From: Rhodocyclaceae bacterium
Lineage (GTDB): Bacteria > Pseudomonadota > Gammaproteobacteria > Burkholderiales > Rhodocyclaceae
NCBI GenBank assembly: GCA_004379165.1
Contig: NKXK01000044.1
Location: 1 to 46,356 of the forward strand
Direction of reading: 5' to 3'
Length of the DNA stretch: 46,356 bases
The first letter of the stretch is position 1. Each line of letters opens with the position of its first letter. The notes beneath the pieces were generated by a model. The model saw only the letters and a program-made list of their open reading frames with translations, ran no database searches and was not told the DNA's origin. The position numbers and the translations under genes were made by a program. Positions 10,681-19,358 of the stretch are shown in pieces.

Positions 10681-13239
10681 GTGACCGGTTTTTCCCGCCG
10701 TCCTCTCATTGTTATCGTCTGCTGCATGTTCGCTGCTCAGCAGACCTCGCTTGCTGCGACGGATCCGCTGCCGCGCGCCTCGGGGGCGTTGATGCAAGAG
10801 GGGTCTGGCGGTGCGCCGTTGCTGCTCTCGGCAAACGATACCGTGCCGGTCCGCTTGCGTGTTGAACGCAAGTTCAATGTGCTGGGCAAGAAGAAAAAGC
10901 CGCTGGCGCAGGATGTCGGGGTCGATCACCCGGTCGAATTGAAGAAGGGCGACGACTATCCCCTTTTCGTGGTGGCTGATCAGATCGAAGGTCGTACCGA
11001 CGACGTGACCGAGGCCGTGGGCAACGTCGAGTTGCGCAAGGCCGGTTCCTTGCTGTACGCCGACAAGGTGCTTTACCGGCCGCTGGACGATGAAATCGAG
11101 GCAACCGGTGAGGTTCGCCTGCTCCAGGATGGCGCCGAGGTGAAAACTCCGTATCTGCGGATGAAGTTGTCGGAGCAGATTGGTTTTGCCGAGCAGGCGG
11201 AATACCGGATCGTGCGCGAGGTGCCGAGCAAGGTGTACCGGCAGCAGCAGATCGTCGTCACCGCGGCGAGCAACAACGCGACCACTGCCGGGGCGCCGAT
11301 GATGCTCAATGTGCCCAATAGTTACGGCTTGCCGACAACGTTGCCGCCGCGCCGTCCATCGGAGGCGGCAGGTACAGCCGAGCGGGTTGATTTCGAGGGC
11401 GAGAACCAGATCACGCTCAACGAGGCCACCTATTCCACCTGCAAGCCGGGACAAACTGACTGGTACCTGCAGTCGTCGGAAATGCATCTGGATTACGACG
11501 AGGACGTCGGCAATGCCAAGCATGCGTCAGTCTGGTTTGGCGGGGTCCCTATTTTCTATTCGCCGTATACATCCTTCGCTCTGAACCACAAGCGGCGTAG
11601 CGGCTTCCTGCATCCGTTCTATTCGGCGTCGACCAAGAACGGCTTCGACATCACGCTGCCCTACTACTGGAATATTGCGCCCAACTACGATGTGACACTG
11701 TATCCGCGCTACATGGGTAAGCGCGGTGTTCAGTTGGGCGGTGAGGCGCAGTACCTTGACTACAACTATCGCGGTACCTGGCGCGGCGAATACCTGCCCG
11801 ATGACGAAGCTGAGCGTCGCAAGCGCTACGCCTACAACATCCAGCACGTGCACAACCTCGGTCGCGGAGTTTCTGCGCTCGTAAATTGGCAGGCAGTTTC
11901 CGATGACCGTTATTGGGAAGACTTGTCCTCACGCCTGCTGCAGACATCGGCGACGCAGTTGCCCCGGCAGCTGGTGCTGGGCTATGCCCCGCTACCCGGT
12001 ATTCAGAGTAGCATGCAGGTCCTGCGCTACCAGACCTTGCAGCCGGATCCAAACAATCCGATTGCCCGCCCCTACTTTCTTGAGCCCCAGCTCAATGTCT
12101 TAGGCTACAAGCCCAACGTTCTGAAGACCGACTTGAGCATGATCGGGCAATTTTCGCGATTCGTGCATCCGGATAAGGTACAGGGCGATCGGCTGGTCTT
12201 TTATCCACAGGTATCGCTGCCTATCGTTCACCCGGCTTTCCAGATTACGCCCAAGCTCGGGATGCACCTGACCAAATATGCGCTGAATCAGCAGGTGGCG
12301 GGCGAGCCAACCAGCCTGACCCGCAGCCTGCCGACCTTGTCGCTGGATTCGACCGTGATTTTCGAGCGAGAGGGTAAGTTGCTCGACCGCGAGTACATCC
12401 AGACACTCGAGCCCCGGCTGTATTACGTCAATATTCCCTACAAGGATCAAAGCCGGATTCCGGTGTTCGATTCTGGCCTGACCGACTTCAATTTTGCCCA
12501 GATGTTCTCCGAGAACCGTTACAGCGGCTTCGATCGGATCAATGATGCCAATCAGCTTACAGCAGCGCTGACGACGCGGATTCTCGATGGCACGACGGGT
12601 GCCGAGCGCTTTAAGGCGATGATCGGTCAGCGCTATTACTTCCGTGATCAGCGCGTGACCATTCCTGGCGAGACGCCGCGCACCGCGGACTTTTCCAATA
12701 CGATCGCGGCAATCAATGGACTGGTGGCGCCGAAGACCTATGCTGACATGGCGTGGGAGTTCAATGACAGCAAGGGGGTCACCGAGCGTTTTGCCACTGG
12801 CCTGCGTTTTCAGCCCGATTACGGCAAGGTGCTCAGCACCAGTTATCGCTACACGCGCGACGCGCTGACCGGCAAGCCATCGGTCGACCAGATCGACATC
12901 GCCGGCCAATGGCCCTTGTCCAGCCGCTGGTACGCGGTCGGTCGCTACAACTACTCCCTGCTCGGTAAACAGAATTCCATAACCGGCGAAACCAAGGGTG
13001 GCCAGTTGCTTGAGGCGATTGCCGGTCTCGAGTACAACACCGGCTGCTGGGCGGCGCGTGTCGTTGCCCAGCGTCTGGAAGCCGTTTCCGGCACGCCCAA
13101 TACGTCGGTGTTCTTCCAGCTTGAACTGACCGATTTCGCCAGTATCGGCTCCAATCCCATCGGTCTGCTCCGGCGGACCATTCCCGGCTACGGCAAGGTC
13201 AACGAACTGCCGGGCAACAGCCTGCTTACTTCTCAATGA
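10681..13239 (+). CDS. lptD: LPS-assembly outer membrane protein LptD
   Basis: Outer-membrane beta-barrel that, with LptE, inserts lipopolysaccharide into the outer leaflet. The 852 residues start (GTG 10681) with a signal peptide ending about SLA-ATD (residue 25), then an LptA/OstA-like jellyroll (about 95-210), then a long barrel domain with alternating aromatic strands to the C terminus. Besides Cys14-15 in the signal peptide, I find only two cysteines, Cys254 (STCKPGQTD) and Cys789 (NTGCWAARV). This fits one disulfide joining the N-domain to the barrel, against the four cysteines of E. coli LptD. It overlaps surA (ATGA), its periplasmic chaperone. The start codon is uncertain because no Shine-Dalgarno is visible. 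Confidence 0.96.
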   Translation: MTGFSRRPLIVIVCCMFAAQQTSLAATDPLPRASGALMQEGSGGAPLLLSANDTVPVRLRVERKFNVLGKKKKPLAQDVGVDHPVELKKGDDYPLFVVADQIEGRTDDVTEAVGNVELRKAGSLLYADKVLYRPLDDEIEATGEVRLLQDGAEVKTPYLRMKLSEQIGFAEQAEYRIVREVPSKVYRQQQIVVTAASNNATTAGAPMMLNVPNSYGLPTTLPPRRPSEAAGTAERVDFEGENQITLNEATYSTCKPGQTDWYLQSSEMHLDYDEDVGNAKHASVWFGGVPIFYSPYTSFALNHKRRSGFLHPFYSASTKNGFDITLPYYWNIAPNYDVTLYPRYMGKRGVQLGGEAQYLDYNYRGTWRGEYLPDDEAERRKRYAYNIQHVHNLGRGVSALVNWQAVSDDRYWEDLSSRLLQTSATQLPRQLVLGYAPLPGIQSSMQVLRYQTLQPDPNNPIARPYFLEPQLNVLGYKPNVLKTDLSMIGQFSRFVHPDKVQGDRLVFYPQVSLPIVHPAFQITPKLGMHLTKYALNQQVAGEPTSLTRSLPTLSLDSTVIFEREGKLLDREYIQTLEPRLYYVNIPYKDQSRIPVFDSGLTDFNFAQMFSENRYSGFDRINDANQLTAALTTRILDGTTGAERFKAMIGQRYYFRDQRVTIPGETPRTADFSNTIAAINGLVAPKTYADMAWEFNDSKGVTERFATGLRFQPDYGKVLSTSYRYTRDALTGKPSVDQIDIAGQWPLSSRWYAVGRYNYSLLGKQNSITGETKGGQLLEAIAGLEYNTGCWAARVVAQRLEAVSGTPNTSVFFQLELTDFASIGSNPIGLLRRTIPGYGKVNELPGNSLLTSQ

Positions 13240-14570
13240 TGCCCATGAATCCGATTCGAGCCTTTTCAGCCTTGCAACGGCTAATGCTGATCCTCATCTG
13301 CCTTGCCGCGACCTGTTTTTCCCCGCTCACGGCTGCTGCGCCGCAGGAGCCGCTTGAAGCTGACCGCATCGTTGCTGTCGTTGGTGACGAGGTGATTACC
13401 TACGTCGAATTGCAGGGGCGGCTGGCCTCTGCGCTCAAGCAACTGCAACGGCAGGGCACCCCCTTGCCGCCGCAGGATGTGCTGGAACGCCAGATGCTCG
13501 AGCGGCTGATCATGGAGCGCGTGCAAGTGCGCGCTGCCGCCGAGACCGGCCTGCGCGTCGACGACGCGCAACTCGATCAGGCGATCACCCGCATTGCCAG
13601 CGGCAATAGGATGAACCTGACGCAGTTCCGCCAGGCGCTGGAGAAGGATGGTGTGGCCTATGCCCGCTTCCGTGAGGAAATCCGCAACGAGATTGTGATG
13701 GTCCGTCTGCGTGAGCGCGAGGTAGATAGCAAGCTGGTCATTTCCGACGGTGAAATCGACAACTACCTGGCTGACCAGAAGAACACCGGTGCCGGCGAGG
13801 AATACCAGTTGGCGCACATCCTGTTGCGGGCGCCGGAGTCGGCCAGTCCGGAGCAACTACAGAAGCTTCGTCAGCGTGGCGAGCAGGCACTGAAGCGTGC
13901 CCAGGGGGGCGAAAACTTTGCTGAGCTGACTGCAGCTTTCTCCGATGCCCCGGATGCGCTTCAGGGCGGCGATCTGGGCTGGCGGGCGCTGGACCGGATG
14001 CCGGCCTTGTATGCCGAGGCCGCCGCCCGCATGCAGCCCGGTAGTGTCAGTGATCTGTTGCGCTCCTCTGCCGGTTTTCACATCGTCAAATTGATCGGCA
14101 AGCGGGGCGGCAGTGCGCCCACCTCGGTGCAGCAGACGCGTGCCCGACACATTCTGGTCCGCATCAACGAAGTGGTCTCCGAGGCCGAGGCCCGCCGCAA
14201 GCTCGAAACCGTGCGCGAACGCATCGTCAACGGCGTGGACTTCGCCGAGCAGGCTCGTCTCTACTCGCAGGATGGTTCGGCGGCCAAGGGCGGCGACCTG
14301 GGCTGGTTGAATCCGGGCGACACCGTGCCGGAGTTCGAGCGCGCCATGGACGCGCTGAAACCCAATGAGCTGAGCCCAGTGGTGCAGTCGCCTTTCGGCA
14401 TGCACCTCATCCAGGTCCAGGAGCGCCGCGAACGCGATGTGTCCGCCGAACGGCAACGGGCGGTAGCGCGTCAGGCGCTGCGTGAGCGCAAACTCGACGA
14501 GGCCTTCCAGGATTGGCTGCGCCAGTTGCGCGATCGCACCTACGTCGAAAACCGGCTCGAAGAAAAGTAA
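13236..14570 (+). CDS. surA: Periplasmic peptidyl-prolyl isomerase/chaperone SurA
   Basis: Escorts unfolded outer-membrane proteins such as LptD to the BAM complex. The 444 residues comprise a signal peptide (to about TAAA, residue 35), the SurA N-domain beginning [17 protein letters not shown], and two parvulin domains (about 180-285 with [11 protein letters not shown] and [16 protein letters not shown]; about 295-395 with [11 protein letters not shown] and [17 protein letters not shown]), then the C-terminal helix. The ATG at 13236 overlaps the lptD stop; Met2 or Met4 could also be the start. The next gene, pdxA, overlaps it by 1 base. Confidence 0.96.
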   Translation: MMPMNPIRAFSALQRLMLILICLAATCFSPLTAAAPQEPLEADRIVAVVGDEVITYVELQGRLASALKQLQRQGTPLPPQDVLERQMLERLIMERVQVRAAAETGLRVDDAQLDQAITRIASGNRMNLTQFRQALEKDGVAYARFREEIRNEIVMVRLREREVDSKLVISDGEIDNYLADQKNTGAGEEYQLAHILLRAPESASPEQLQKLRQRGEQALKRAQGGENFAELTAAFSDAPDALQGGDLGWRALDRMPALYAEAAARMQPGSVSDLLRSSAGFHIVKLIGKRGGSAPTSVQQTRARHILVRINEVVSEAEARRKLETVRERIVNGVDFAEQARLYSQDGSAAKGGDLGWLNPGDTVPEFERAMDALKPNELSPVVQSPFGMHLIQVQERRERDVSAERQRAVARQALRERKLDEAFQDWLRQLRDRTYVENRLEEK

Positions 14571-15565
14571 TGCGCCCGATTATCGCCGTCACCAGCGGCG
14601 AGCCAGCTGGCATTGGCCCCGAGCTCTGCCTGCGACTGGCCGACTTTCCCGGCGATGCGCAGCCCGTCATCCTGGGCGACCGGAATCTGCTGGCGGCACG
14701 GGCCGACGCCCTCGGCCTGCCAATTCGCTTGCCCCCGTTTTCGCCGGATTTTCCGTTTGACCGCGGCAGCCTGCCGATCATCCACATACCACTCGCCGCG
14801 CCTGCCGAGGCGGGCAAACTCGATCCACGCAATGGTCGCTATGTGCTCGACCTCCTTGACCACGCTCTCGCCAGATGCCGCAGCGGCGAATTTGCCGCGA
14901 TGGTGACCGCGCCGGTGCATAAGGGCGTCATCAATCAGGCCGGCGTGCATTTCACTGGCCATACGGAATATCTCGCCGAAAAGACCGATACGCCACTCGT
15001 CGTCATGATGCTGGCTGGTGACACCCCGCGCGGCCCGTTGCGGGTGGCGCTGGCAACCACGCACCTGCCGCTAAAGGACGTCTCAGCAGCGATCAAGCCG
15101 GAGGTGCTGGCCCGGACACTGCGCATTCTGCATGCCGACCTGCGAGGCAAATACGGCATTGCCCAGCCGCGCATACTGGTTGCCGGCCTCAATCCGCATG
15201 CCGGCGAGGGCGGCTATCTCGGCATGGAAGAAATCGAGGTCATCACCCCGGTGCTCGACCAGTTGCGTGGCGAAGGCATGCTGCTCTCCGGCCCGCATCC
15301 GGCGGACACGATGTTCACGCCGCCGGTGCTCGCCGGGGGCGATGCCGTCCTCGCCATGTTCCACGACCAGGGGCTGACCGCGCTCAAGTACGCGACCTTT
15401 GGCCAGGGCATCAATGTCACGCTCGGGCTACCCATCATCCGCACCTCGGTAGACCATGGCACGGCACTCGAATTGGCAGGAACCGGCAGGGCCGATCCCG
15501 GCAGCCTGTTTGAAGCGGTCAATGAAGCGGCGCGCATGGCCCGTTGCCGGCAGCAAGTCCTCTGA
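14570..15565 (+). CDS. pdxA: 4-hydroxythreonine-4-phosphate dehydrogenase
   Basis: NAD-dependent oxidation in the DXP-dependent pyridoxal-5'-phosphate pathway; acts after Epd (encoded at 32836-33879 here), PdxB and SerC. The 331-residue protein starts at the ATG sharing a base with the surA TAA (TAATG), giving the family N terminus [17 protein letters not shown]. The metal-binding segments [20 protein letters not shown] and [11 protein letters not shown] and the C-terminal [12 protein letters not shown] are present. The surA-pdxA-rsmA order matches E. coli. Codons near residues 56-64 are a diverged copy of the dispersed repeat (copy E). Confidence 0.97.
   Translation: MRPIIAVTSGEPAGIGPELCLRLADFPGDAQPVILGDRNLLAARADALGLPIRLPPFSPDFPFDRGSLPIIHIPLAAPAEAGKLDPRNGRYVLDLLDHALARCRSGEFAAMVTAPVHKGVINQAGVHFTGHTEYLAEKTDTPLVVMMLAGDTPRGPLRVALATTHLPLKDVSAAIKPEVLARTLRILHADLRGKYGIAQPRILVAGLNPHAGEGGYLGMEEIEVITPVLDQLRGEGMLLSGPHPADTMFTPPVLAGGDAVLAMFHDQGLTALKYATFGQGINVTLGLPIIRTSVDHGTALELAGTGRADPGSLFEAVNEAARMARCRQQVL
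14735..14762 (-). repeat. Dispersed repeat copy E, inside pdxA
   Basis: On the minus strand, 28 bases starting GGTCAAACGGAAAATCCGG. It matches copy A at 23 of 28 positions. It is read by pdxA as PFSPDFPFD, a different reading frame from copies B and C, so the similarity is at DNA rather than protein level. This is a weaker copy and could be coincidental. Confidence 0.4.
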
Positions 15566-15577
15566 AAGGAAGCCGAG

Positions 15578-16366
15578 ATGAAAAAGCCGGTTGCCGGTAC
15601 CACCCACGTTGCCCGCAAGCGTTTTGGGCAGAATTTTCTGGTTGACCGCGGCATTGTTGACGCCATCGTCAGTGCCGTTCGCCCGCAAGCCGGTGACCAG
15701 CTGGTCGAGATCGGCCCCGGTCTCGGCGCGCTGACCGAGCCGCTGCTGGCGCAGGTCGACCACCTGCACGTTGTTGAAATCGACCGTGACCTGATCGCCC
15801 GCCTCAAGAAAAAGCACCCGCCCGAGCGGCTGAGCGTGCATGAGGGCGATGCCCTGGCTTTCGATTTCGCGACTATCGGCGAACGACTCAAGATCGTTGG
15901 CAACCTGCCCTATAACATCTCGACACCCCTGCTCTTCCATCTTGCCGATTACGCCAACTGCGTCGTCGACATGCATTTCATGCTGCAGAAGGAAGTTGTC
16001 GAACGCATGGTTGCCGAGCCGGGCGATGCCGATTTCGGCCGCCTGTCGGTCATGCTGCAGTACCGCTTCTGGATGGAGTGGCTGATTGACGTGCCGCCAG
16101 AGAGCTTCGATCCGCCGCCCAAGGTCGAGTCAGCGGTCGTCCGATTGATACCCAAGCCGGCCAGCGAACTGAAGGCGCGCAATCCGGACAAACTCGCCAG
16201 CGTGGTACTGGCCGCCTTCGCCCAGCGGCGCAAGATGTTGCGCAATACCCTCAAGGGCACCCTGGACGATGCAGGGTTCGTCGCGCTCGGCATCAACCCG
16301 ACCCTGCGTCCGGAAGATCTGCCGCTTGAGGATTACGTCCGGATCGCCAACTACCTGACGCCCTGA
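15578..16366 (+). CDS. rsmA: 16S rRNA dimethyladenosine transferase RsmA/KsgA
   Basis: Dimethylates the two adjacent adenines in helix 45 of 16S rRNA with S-adenosylmethionine, a late 30S maturation step. The 262-residue protein has [11 protein letters not shown] (about 11-21), SAM motif [15 protein letters not shown] (about 45-58), the acidic [12 protein letters not shown] motif, and the catalytic NLPYNIS motif (about 109-115). The start ATG 15578 has an AAAGGAAG ribosome-binding site 12 bases after pdxA. A strong terminator follows, ending the lptD-surA-pdxA-rsmA unit. Confidence 0.97.
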   Translation: MKKPVAGTTHVARKRFGQNFLVDRGIVDAIVSAVRPQAGDQLVEIGPGLGALTEPLLAQVDHLHVVEIDRDLIARLKKKHPPERLSVHEGDALAFDFATIGERLKIVGNLPYNISTPLLFHLADYANCVVDMHFMLQKEVVERMVAEPGDADFGRLSVMLQYRFWMEWLIDVPPESFDPPPKVESAVVRLIPKPASELKARNPDKLASVVLAAFAQRRKMLRNTLKGTLDDAGFVALGINPTLRPEDLPLEDYVRIANYLTP

Positions 16367-16389
16367 GCGAAACTCATTTCAGCATGAAA

Positions 16390-16424
16390 AAAGGCGGATC
16401 GGGCTGCCCCGTCCGCCTTTCGCG
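16390..16424. terminator. Bidirectional intrinsic terminator after rsmA
   Basis: AAAGGCGGA (16390-16398) pairs with TCCGCCTTT (16412-16420), extended inward by CGGG with CCCG. A-run and T-run on opposite sides make it functional in both directions. It sits between convergent rsmA and the DUF2892 gene. Confidence 0.85.
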
Positions 16425-16447
16425 TCAAAGCGCGTCCCCGCTCGACC

Positions 16448-16642
16448 TTAGTCCTTCTTCAGCGGGCAGGTATTCAGGCCGATCAGTGAATAGGCCGGGC
16501 ACCAGCCCATGAGGCCCGTTGCGAGCGGGACGATGCCGATGTAGCCCCAGACCGGCAGCATGCCAGCCGCAGTGGCGCCAACCAGGCCCGCGCCGGCGAC
16601 GATACGAAGGATTTTGTCGATACCACCAACATTTGCAGCCAT
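16448..16642 (-). CDS. Small DUF2892 membrane protein
   Basis: 64-residue protein of the DUF2892 (YgaP-like transmembrane) family; two hydrophobic hairpin helices (about 12-32 and 33-52) and two cysteines, in GWCPAYSLIGLNTCPLKKD at the C terminus. I chose the ATG at 16642 because GGAGAAAACATC precedes it; an upstream ATG at 16678 has no such site. Relatives are often fused or adjacent to rhodanese domains and redox or sulfur genes, but no substrate is known. It lies 72 bases downstream of the Crp/Fnr gene on the same strand, suggesting it is a target or partner of that regulator. Confidence 0.8.
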   Translation of the reverse strand: MAANVGGIDKILRIVAGAGLVGATAAGMLPVWGYIGIVPLATGLMGWCPAYSLIGLNTCPLKKD

Positions 16643-16714
16643 GATGTTTTCTCCGTGAGGTTTGTAGACGGTGCCCAATTTAGCGGCACGGAGACGGCAT
16701 GTATGTAACCTGGG

Positions 16715-17383
16715 TCACACAGCCAGCATTTTCTGCAAACCCTCGCGGTCGGTAATCGACACCTGCTCGCGGCCGAGGCTGACCAGTCCTTGCGCAGCAA
16801 AGCCCTTGAGCAGGCGGCTGACGATCTCGCGCACGCTGCCAAGTTCGTCGGCCAGTTCCTGATGGGTGAGGTTCAGTGTGTCGGTGTCGCGGGCCAGAAG
16901 TGCCTTGGCCAGGCGCTGGTCAAGGCGGGCAAAGGCGACCTCTTCGACCAGTTGCATCAGTTCGCTGATCCGGTCGGCGAAGAGATGGAAGACGAAATCG
17001 CGAAATGGTGTGTGGTCCCGCATCAGCCGGGAGAACATCGGCACGGGCACGGCCAGCAGCGTTAGTGGCGATTCGGCGATGCCGCGGGCGTTGTAGTCGG
17101 TGTGACCAAGCAGGCAACTGGAGGTGATGATGCAGGAGCCACCGGGACGCACCCGATAGAGCAACAACTCGCGCCCGCTGGGCGCCTGCTTGAGTACCTT
17201 GATGCTGCCTTCGACAACCAGAGGGAAGCCCTGACAGGGCTGGTGCTCGCCGAAAATCTGGGTGCCCGCCGGCAGGGTCATCTGGCGGCCGGGGGCGACC
17301 AGTGCATCAAGATCCGTTGCCGACAGATCGGCAAGGGCCGGATACAGTTTTAGAAGGTTTTCCCGGTTCACCGCAGCAGTCAT
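16715..17383 (-). CDS. Crp/Fnr-family transcriptional regulator
   Basis: 222 residues: an N-terminal cyclic-nucleotide-binding-like beta-barrel (about 25-135), a dimer helix, and a winged helix-turn-helix (LTHQELADELGSVREIVSRLLKGF, about 168-191). The HTH type resembles Crp/Fnr repressors and activators of small-molecule or redox signals. Cysteines at CQGF and GGSCIITSSCLLGH are spaced unlike the four-Cys cluster of Fnr, so an Fe-S sensor is not supported; they could bind another ligand or heme. The ATG at 17383 follows the xthA stop by 3 bases. The first codons (MTAAVNREN) are formed by a copy of the dispersed repeat. No orthologue name is assigned. Confidence 0.9.
   Translation of the reverse strand: MTAAVNRENLLKLYPALADLSATDLDALVAPGRQMTLPAGTQIFGEHQPCQGFPLVVEGSIKVLKQAPSGRELLLYRVRPGGSCIITSSCLLGHTDYNARGIAESPLTLLAVPVPMFSRLMRDHTPFRDFVFHLFADRISELMQLVEEVAFARLDQRLAKALLARDTDTLNLTHQELADELGSVREIVSRLLKGFAAQGLVSLGREQVSITDREGLQKMLAV
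17356..17377 (-). repeat. Dispersed repeat half-unit, first codons of the Crp-like gene
   Basis: On the minus strand this reads GCTGCGGTGAACCGGGAAAA and encodes residues 3-9 of the Crp-like protein. The first 15 bases are identical to the left arm of the pyk-pgk stem-loop (31564-31583, minus strand). Confidence 0.6.
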
Positions 17384-17386
17384 GAT

Positions 17387-18154
17387 TCAGTCCGTCAGTT
17401 GTGCCCAGACCGGGGCGTGGTCGGACGGGCGCTCGCGCTTGCGCGGGCCGCGGTCGACGCCCGCTGTCGAGCAACGGTCGGCGAGGGGGGCGGAGAGCAG
17501 TATGTGATCAATCCGCAGACCGAGGTTCTTCTGGAAGCCCAGCATTCGGTAGTCCCACCAGGAGAAAGTTTTTTCCGGCTGCTCGAAGAGCCGGAAGCTG
17601 TCGGTGAGCCCGAGTCCGAGCAGGCGCTGGAAAGCGCTCCGTTCCGGCCCGGAGCAGAGGATTTCGCCGCGCCAGCGGTCCGGATCATGGACATCCCGAT
17701 CATCGGGGGCGATGTTGTAATCGCCGCACAGGGCGAGCTGGGGGTGGCGTGTCAATTCTGCATGCAGCCAGAGTGCCAGAGCGTCCAGCCAACGCAGTTT
17801 GTAATCGTATTTCTCGCTGCCGACTGCCTGGCCGTTGGGCATGTAGGCGCAGACGACGCGGATGCCGTCAATGGTGCCGCTGACCAAGCGCTTTTGTTCA
17901 TCAGGAAAGTGCGGGTTGCCGTAGCAGACATCCTCGATGGGCTGCCGCGAGAGCAGGGCGACGCCGTTGTAGGTCTTCTGGCCGGAGTATGCTGCGTGAT
18001 ACCCGGCGGCCAAAAGCTCGGCCGCCGGGAAATTGTGGTCCTCGAGTTTCAATTCCTGCAGACAGACAATGTCCGGTGATGCCTCGGCGAGCCATTCGAG
18101 CAGGTGAGGCAGGCGAACCTTCAGGGAGTTAACGTTCCAGGTGGCAATCTTCAT
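17387..18154 (-). CDS. xthA: Exodeoxyribonuclease III (AP endonuclease)
   Basis: Mg-dependent exonuclease and AP-site endonuclease of base-excision repair. The 255-residue protein begins MKIATWNVNSLKVRL, with the metal-binding Glu in CLQELKLED (about residue 34), the Tyr/Asn/Asp block CGDYNIAPDDRDVHDP (about 145-160) and the C-terminal SDHAPVWA with the catalytic Asp-His. The length is slightly below the 268 of E. coli XthA. It is the first gene of a minus-strand unit that continues 3 bases later into the Crp/Fnr gene, an arrangement that could link repair to stress regulation. Confidence 0.96.
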   Translation of the reverse strand: MKIATWNVNSLKVRLPHLLEWLAEASPDIVCLQELKLEDHNFPAAELLAAGYHAAYSGQKTYNGVALLSRQPIEDVCYGNPHFPDEQKRLVSGTIDGIRVVCAYMPNGQAVGSEKYDYKLRWLDALALWLHAELTRHPQLALCGDYNIAPDDRDVHDPDRWRGEILCSGPERSAFQRLLGLGLTDSFRLFEQPEKTFSWWDYRMLGFQKNLGLRIDHILLSAPLADRCSTAGVDRGPRKRERPSDHAPVWAQLTD

Positions 18155-18196
18155 GGCGGATTTCGCGAATGGGGCAGGCCGATTCTGCCACAGCCA

Positions 18197-18225
18197 TTGC
18201 CTAAACCCATGCGCCTTGCTATGTT
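18197..18225 (+). promoter_or_regulatory. Candidate sigma-70 promoter for the caspase cluster
   Basis: TTGCCT (18197-18202) and TATGTT (18220-18225) are separated by 17 bases, close to the sigma-70 consensus. They lie in the 116-base divergent spacer between xthA and the FecR-domain gene. The start codon at 18271 would be about 40 bases from the predicted transcription start. Confidence 0.5.
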
Positions 18226-18270
18226 TTGGAACGCACTACCCCACTAGGCCAAGTTCATAAGGAGACGGGT

Positions 18271-18735
18271 TTGGACTACAAGAAGACAAGTGGGCTCAGC
18301 GCGCTGATCGGGGCCGGACTGGTCCTCGGCGCGGGTCAGGTTCAGGCGCAGGCTGCGGGTTGGGTTGGTCAGGTCAAGGTTTCGCGGGGCATCGTCCAGT
18401 TTGAACGCGCCGGACAACGTCTTCCGGCACCGGTGGGGCTGCGCCTCAAGGAGAACGATGTCATCCTGACCGAGGCCAACGGCTCGGTGGGTTTAATGTT
18501 CAACGACAATTCCACTTTGTCGATGGGGCCGAACGGTGAGGTGGTTCTTGAGCGCTACGCCTACGATTCTACGACCTATCTCGGCGCCTTCGATGCCTTC
18601 GTCAAACGCGGTGCAGTTTCACTCGAGGCCGGCAACCTCGCCAATGCCGTACCGGAGTCGGTACGCGTGAAGACGCCACAGGCCGAAATCAAGGGCCAGG
18701 CCCGTAACTTTGCCGTCAATGTCGAAGGGAAATAA
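18271..18735 (+). CDS. FecR-domain secreted protein, first gene of the caspase cluster
   Basis: I use the TTG start at 18271, since AAGGAG lies six bases upstream. The resulting 154-residue protein has a signal peptide (to about VQAQA, residue 28) and a FecR-like domain: GQVKVSRGIVQFERAGQRLPAPVGLRLKENDVILTEANGSVGLMFNDNSTLSMGPNGEVVLERY. FecR domains outside iron signalling are beta-rich periplasmic modules of unknown role, often next to OmpA, CHASE2 or caspase proteins. It ends with a conserved-looking SVRVKTPQAEIKGQ segment. It is 2 bases from the OmpA-family gene, so co-translation is likely. There is no sigma factor nearby, so a classic FecR iron-signalling role is unlikely. Confidence 0.85.
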   Translation: MDYKKTSGLSALIGAGLVLGAGQVQAQAAGWVGQVKVSRGIVQFERAGQRLPAPVGLRLKENDVILTEANGSVGLMFNDNSTLSMGPNGEVVLERYAYDSTTYLGAFDAFVKRGAVSLEAGNLANAVPESVRVKTPQAEIKGQARNFAVNVEGK

Positions 18736-18737
18736 AG

Positions 18738-19349
18738 ATGAAGAAGCCTGTCAAATTTCCCGCACTGACCCTTTCTGCGCTGGCAATTGTCGTTCTGGCC
18801 GGCTGTGCCGGGCAACGTGAAACCTACGTCGTGTTGCCGGATGCCAAGGGGCAGGCCGGTGCGTTGACTGTCACGCCGAGGGAAGGCCAGGCACTCAAGT
18901 TGCAGGGGGCTTATGCGAGCGCTGTCGGCAAGCCCGGATCTGCGCCTGTCCCTGCGAAGCTGACCGAAGAGGAAATCAAGGCGGCCTTCGCCGAAGCGCT
19001 CTCTGCCCGCCCCGATGCTCCGATCAAATTTACCCTCTATTTCCGCGAGGGCAGCGATGAGTTGATACCTGAATCCCGGAAAGACTTCGATAGCGTGCTG
19101 GCGGAAGTGAAGAAGCGCGCGGCGCCAGATGTCATCGTCGTCGGTCACACGGATCGGGTTGGTCTGTTGCAGGATAACGACCGTCTGGCCCTGCGCCGCG
19201 CCGAAAAAATGCGCCAGGAACTCGTCAAGTTGGGTTTGCCGGCCGATAGCGTACAGGCTGCCGGGCGTGGCGAGCGAGAGCCGCTGGTGCCGACGGCAGA
19301 CGAGATCGCTGAGCCGAAAAACCGCCGGGTTGAAATGCTGGTTCGCTGA
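18738..19349 (+). CDS. OmpA-family peptidoglycan-associated lipoprotein
   Basis: 203 residues with a lipoprotein signal peptide (lipobox LAGC, lipidated Cys23) and a C-terminal OmpA-like domain (about 95-203: FTLYFREGSDEL, VVGHTDRVG, RRAEKMRQEL, GRGEREPLVPT, KNRRVEML), the fold that binds diaminopimelate in peptidoglycan. The middle (25-90) is low-complexity linker. It would tether the complex between outer membrane and cell wall. It sits 2 bases after the FecR gene and 9 bases before the WD40-caspase gene. Pal is its closest functional analogue, but no tol genes are present, so it is not Pal itself. Confidence 0.88.
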   Translation: MKKPVKFPALTLSALAIVVLAGCAGQRETYVVLPDAKGQAGALTVTPREGQALKLQGAYASAVGKPGSAPVPAKLTEEEIKAAFAEALSARPDAPIKFTLYFREGSDELIPESRKDFDSVLAEVKKRAAPDVIVVGHTDRVGLLQDNDRLALRRAEKMRQELVKLGLPADSVQAAGRGEREPLVPTADEIAEPKNRRVEMLVR

Positions 19350-19358
19350 ATCTGGAGT

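Noticed and set aside
18271..18735. FecR iron-signalling anti-sigma system
   Set aside because: No extracytoplasmic sigma factor or TonB receptor lies nearby, and the protein has a cleavable signal peptide rather than the FecR membrane anchor.
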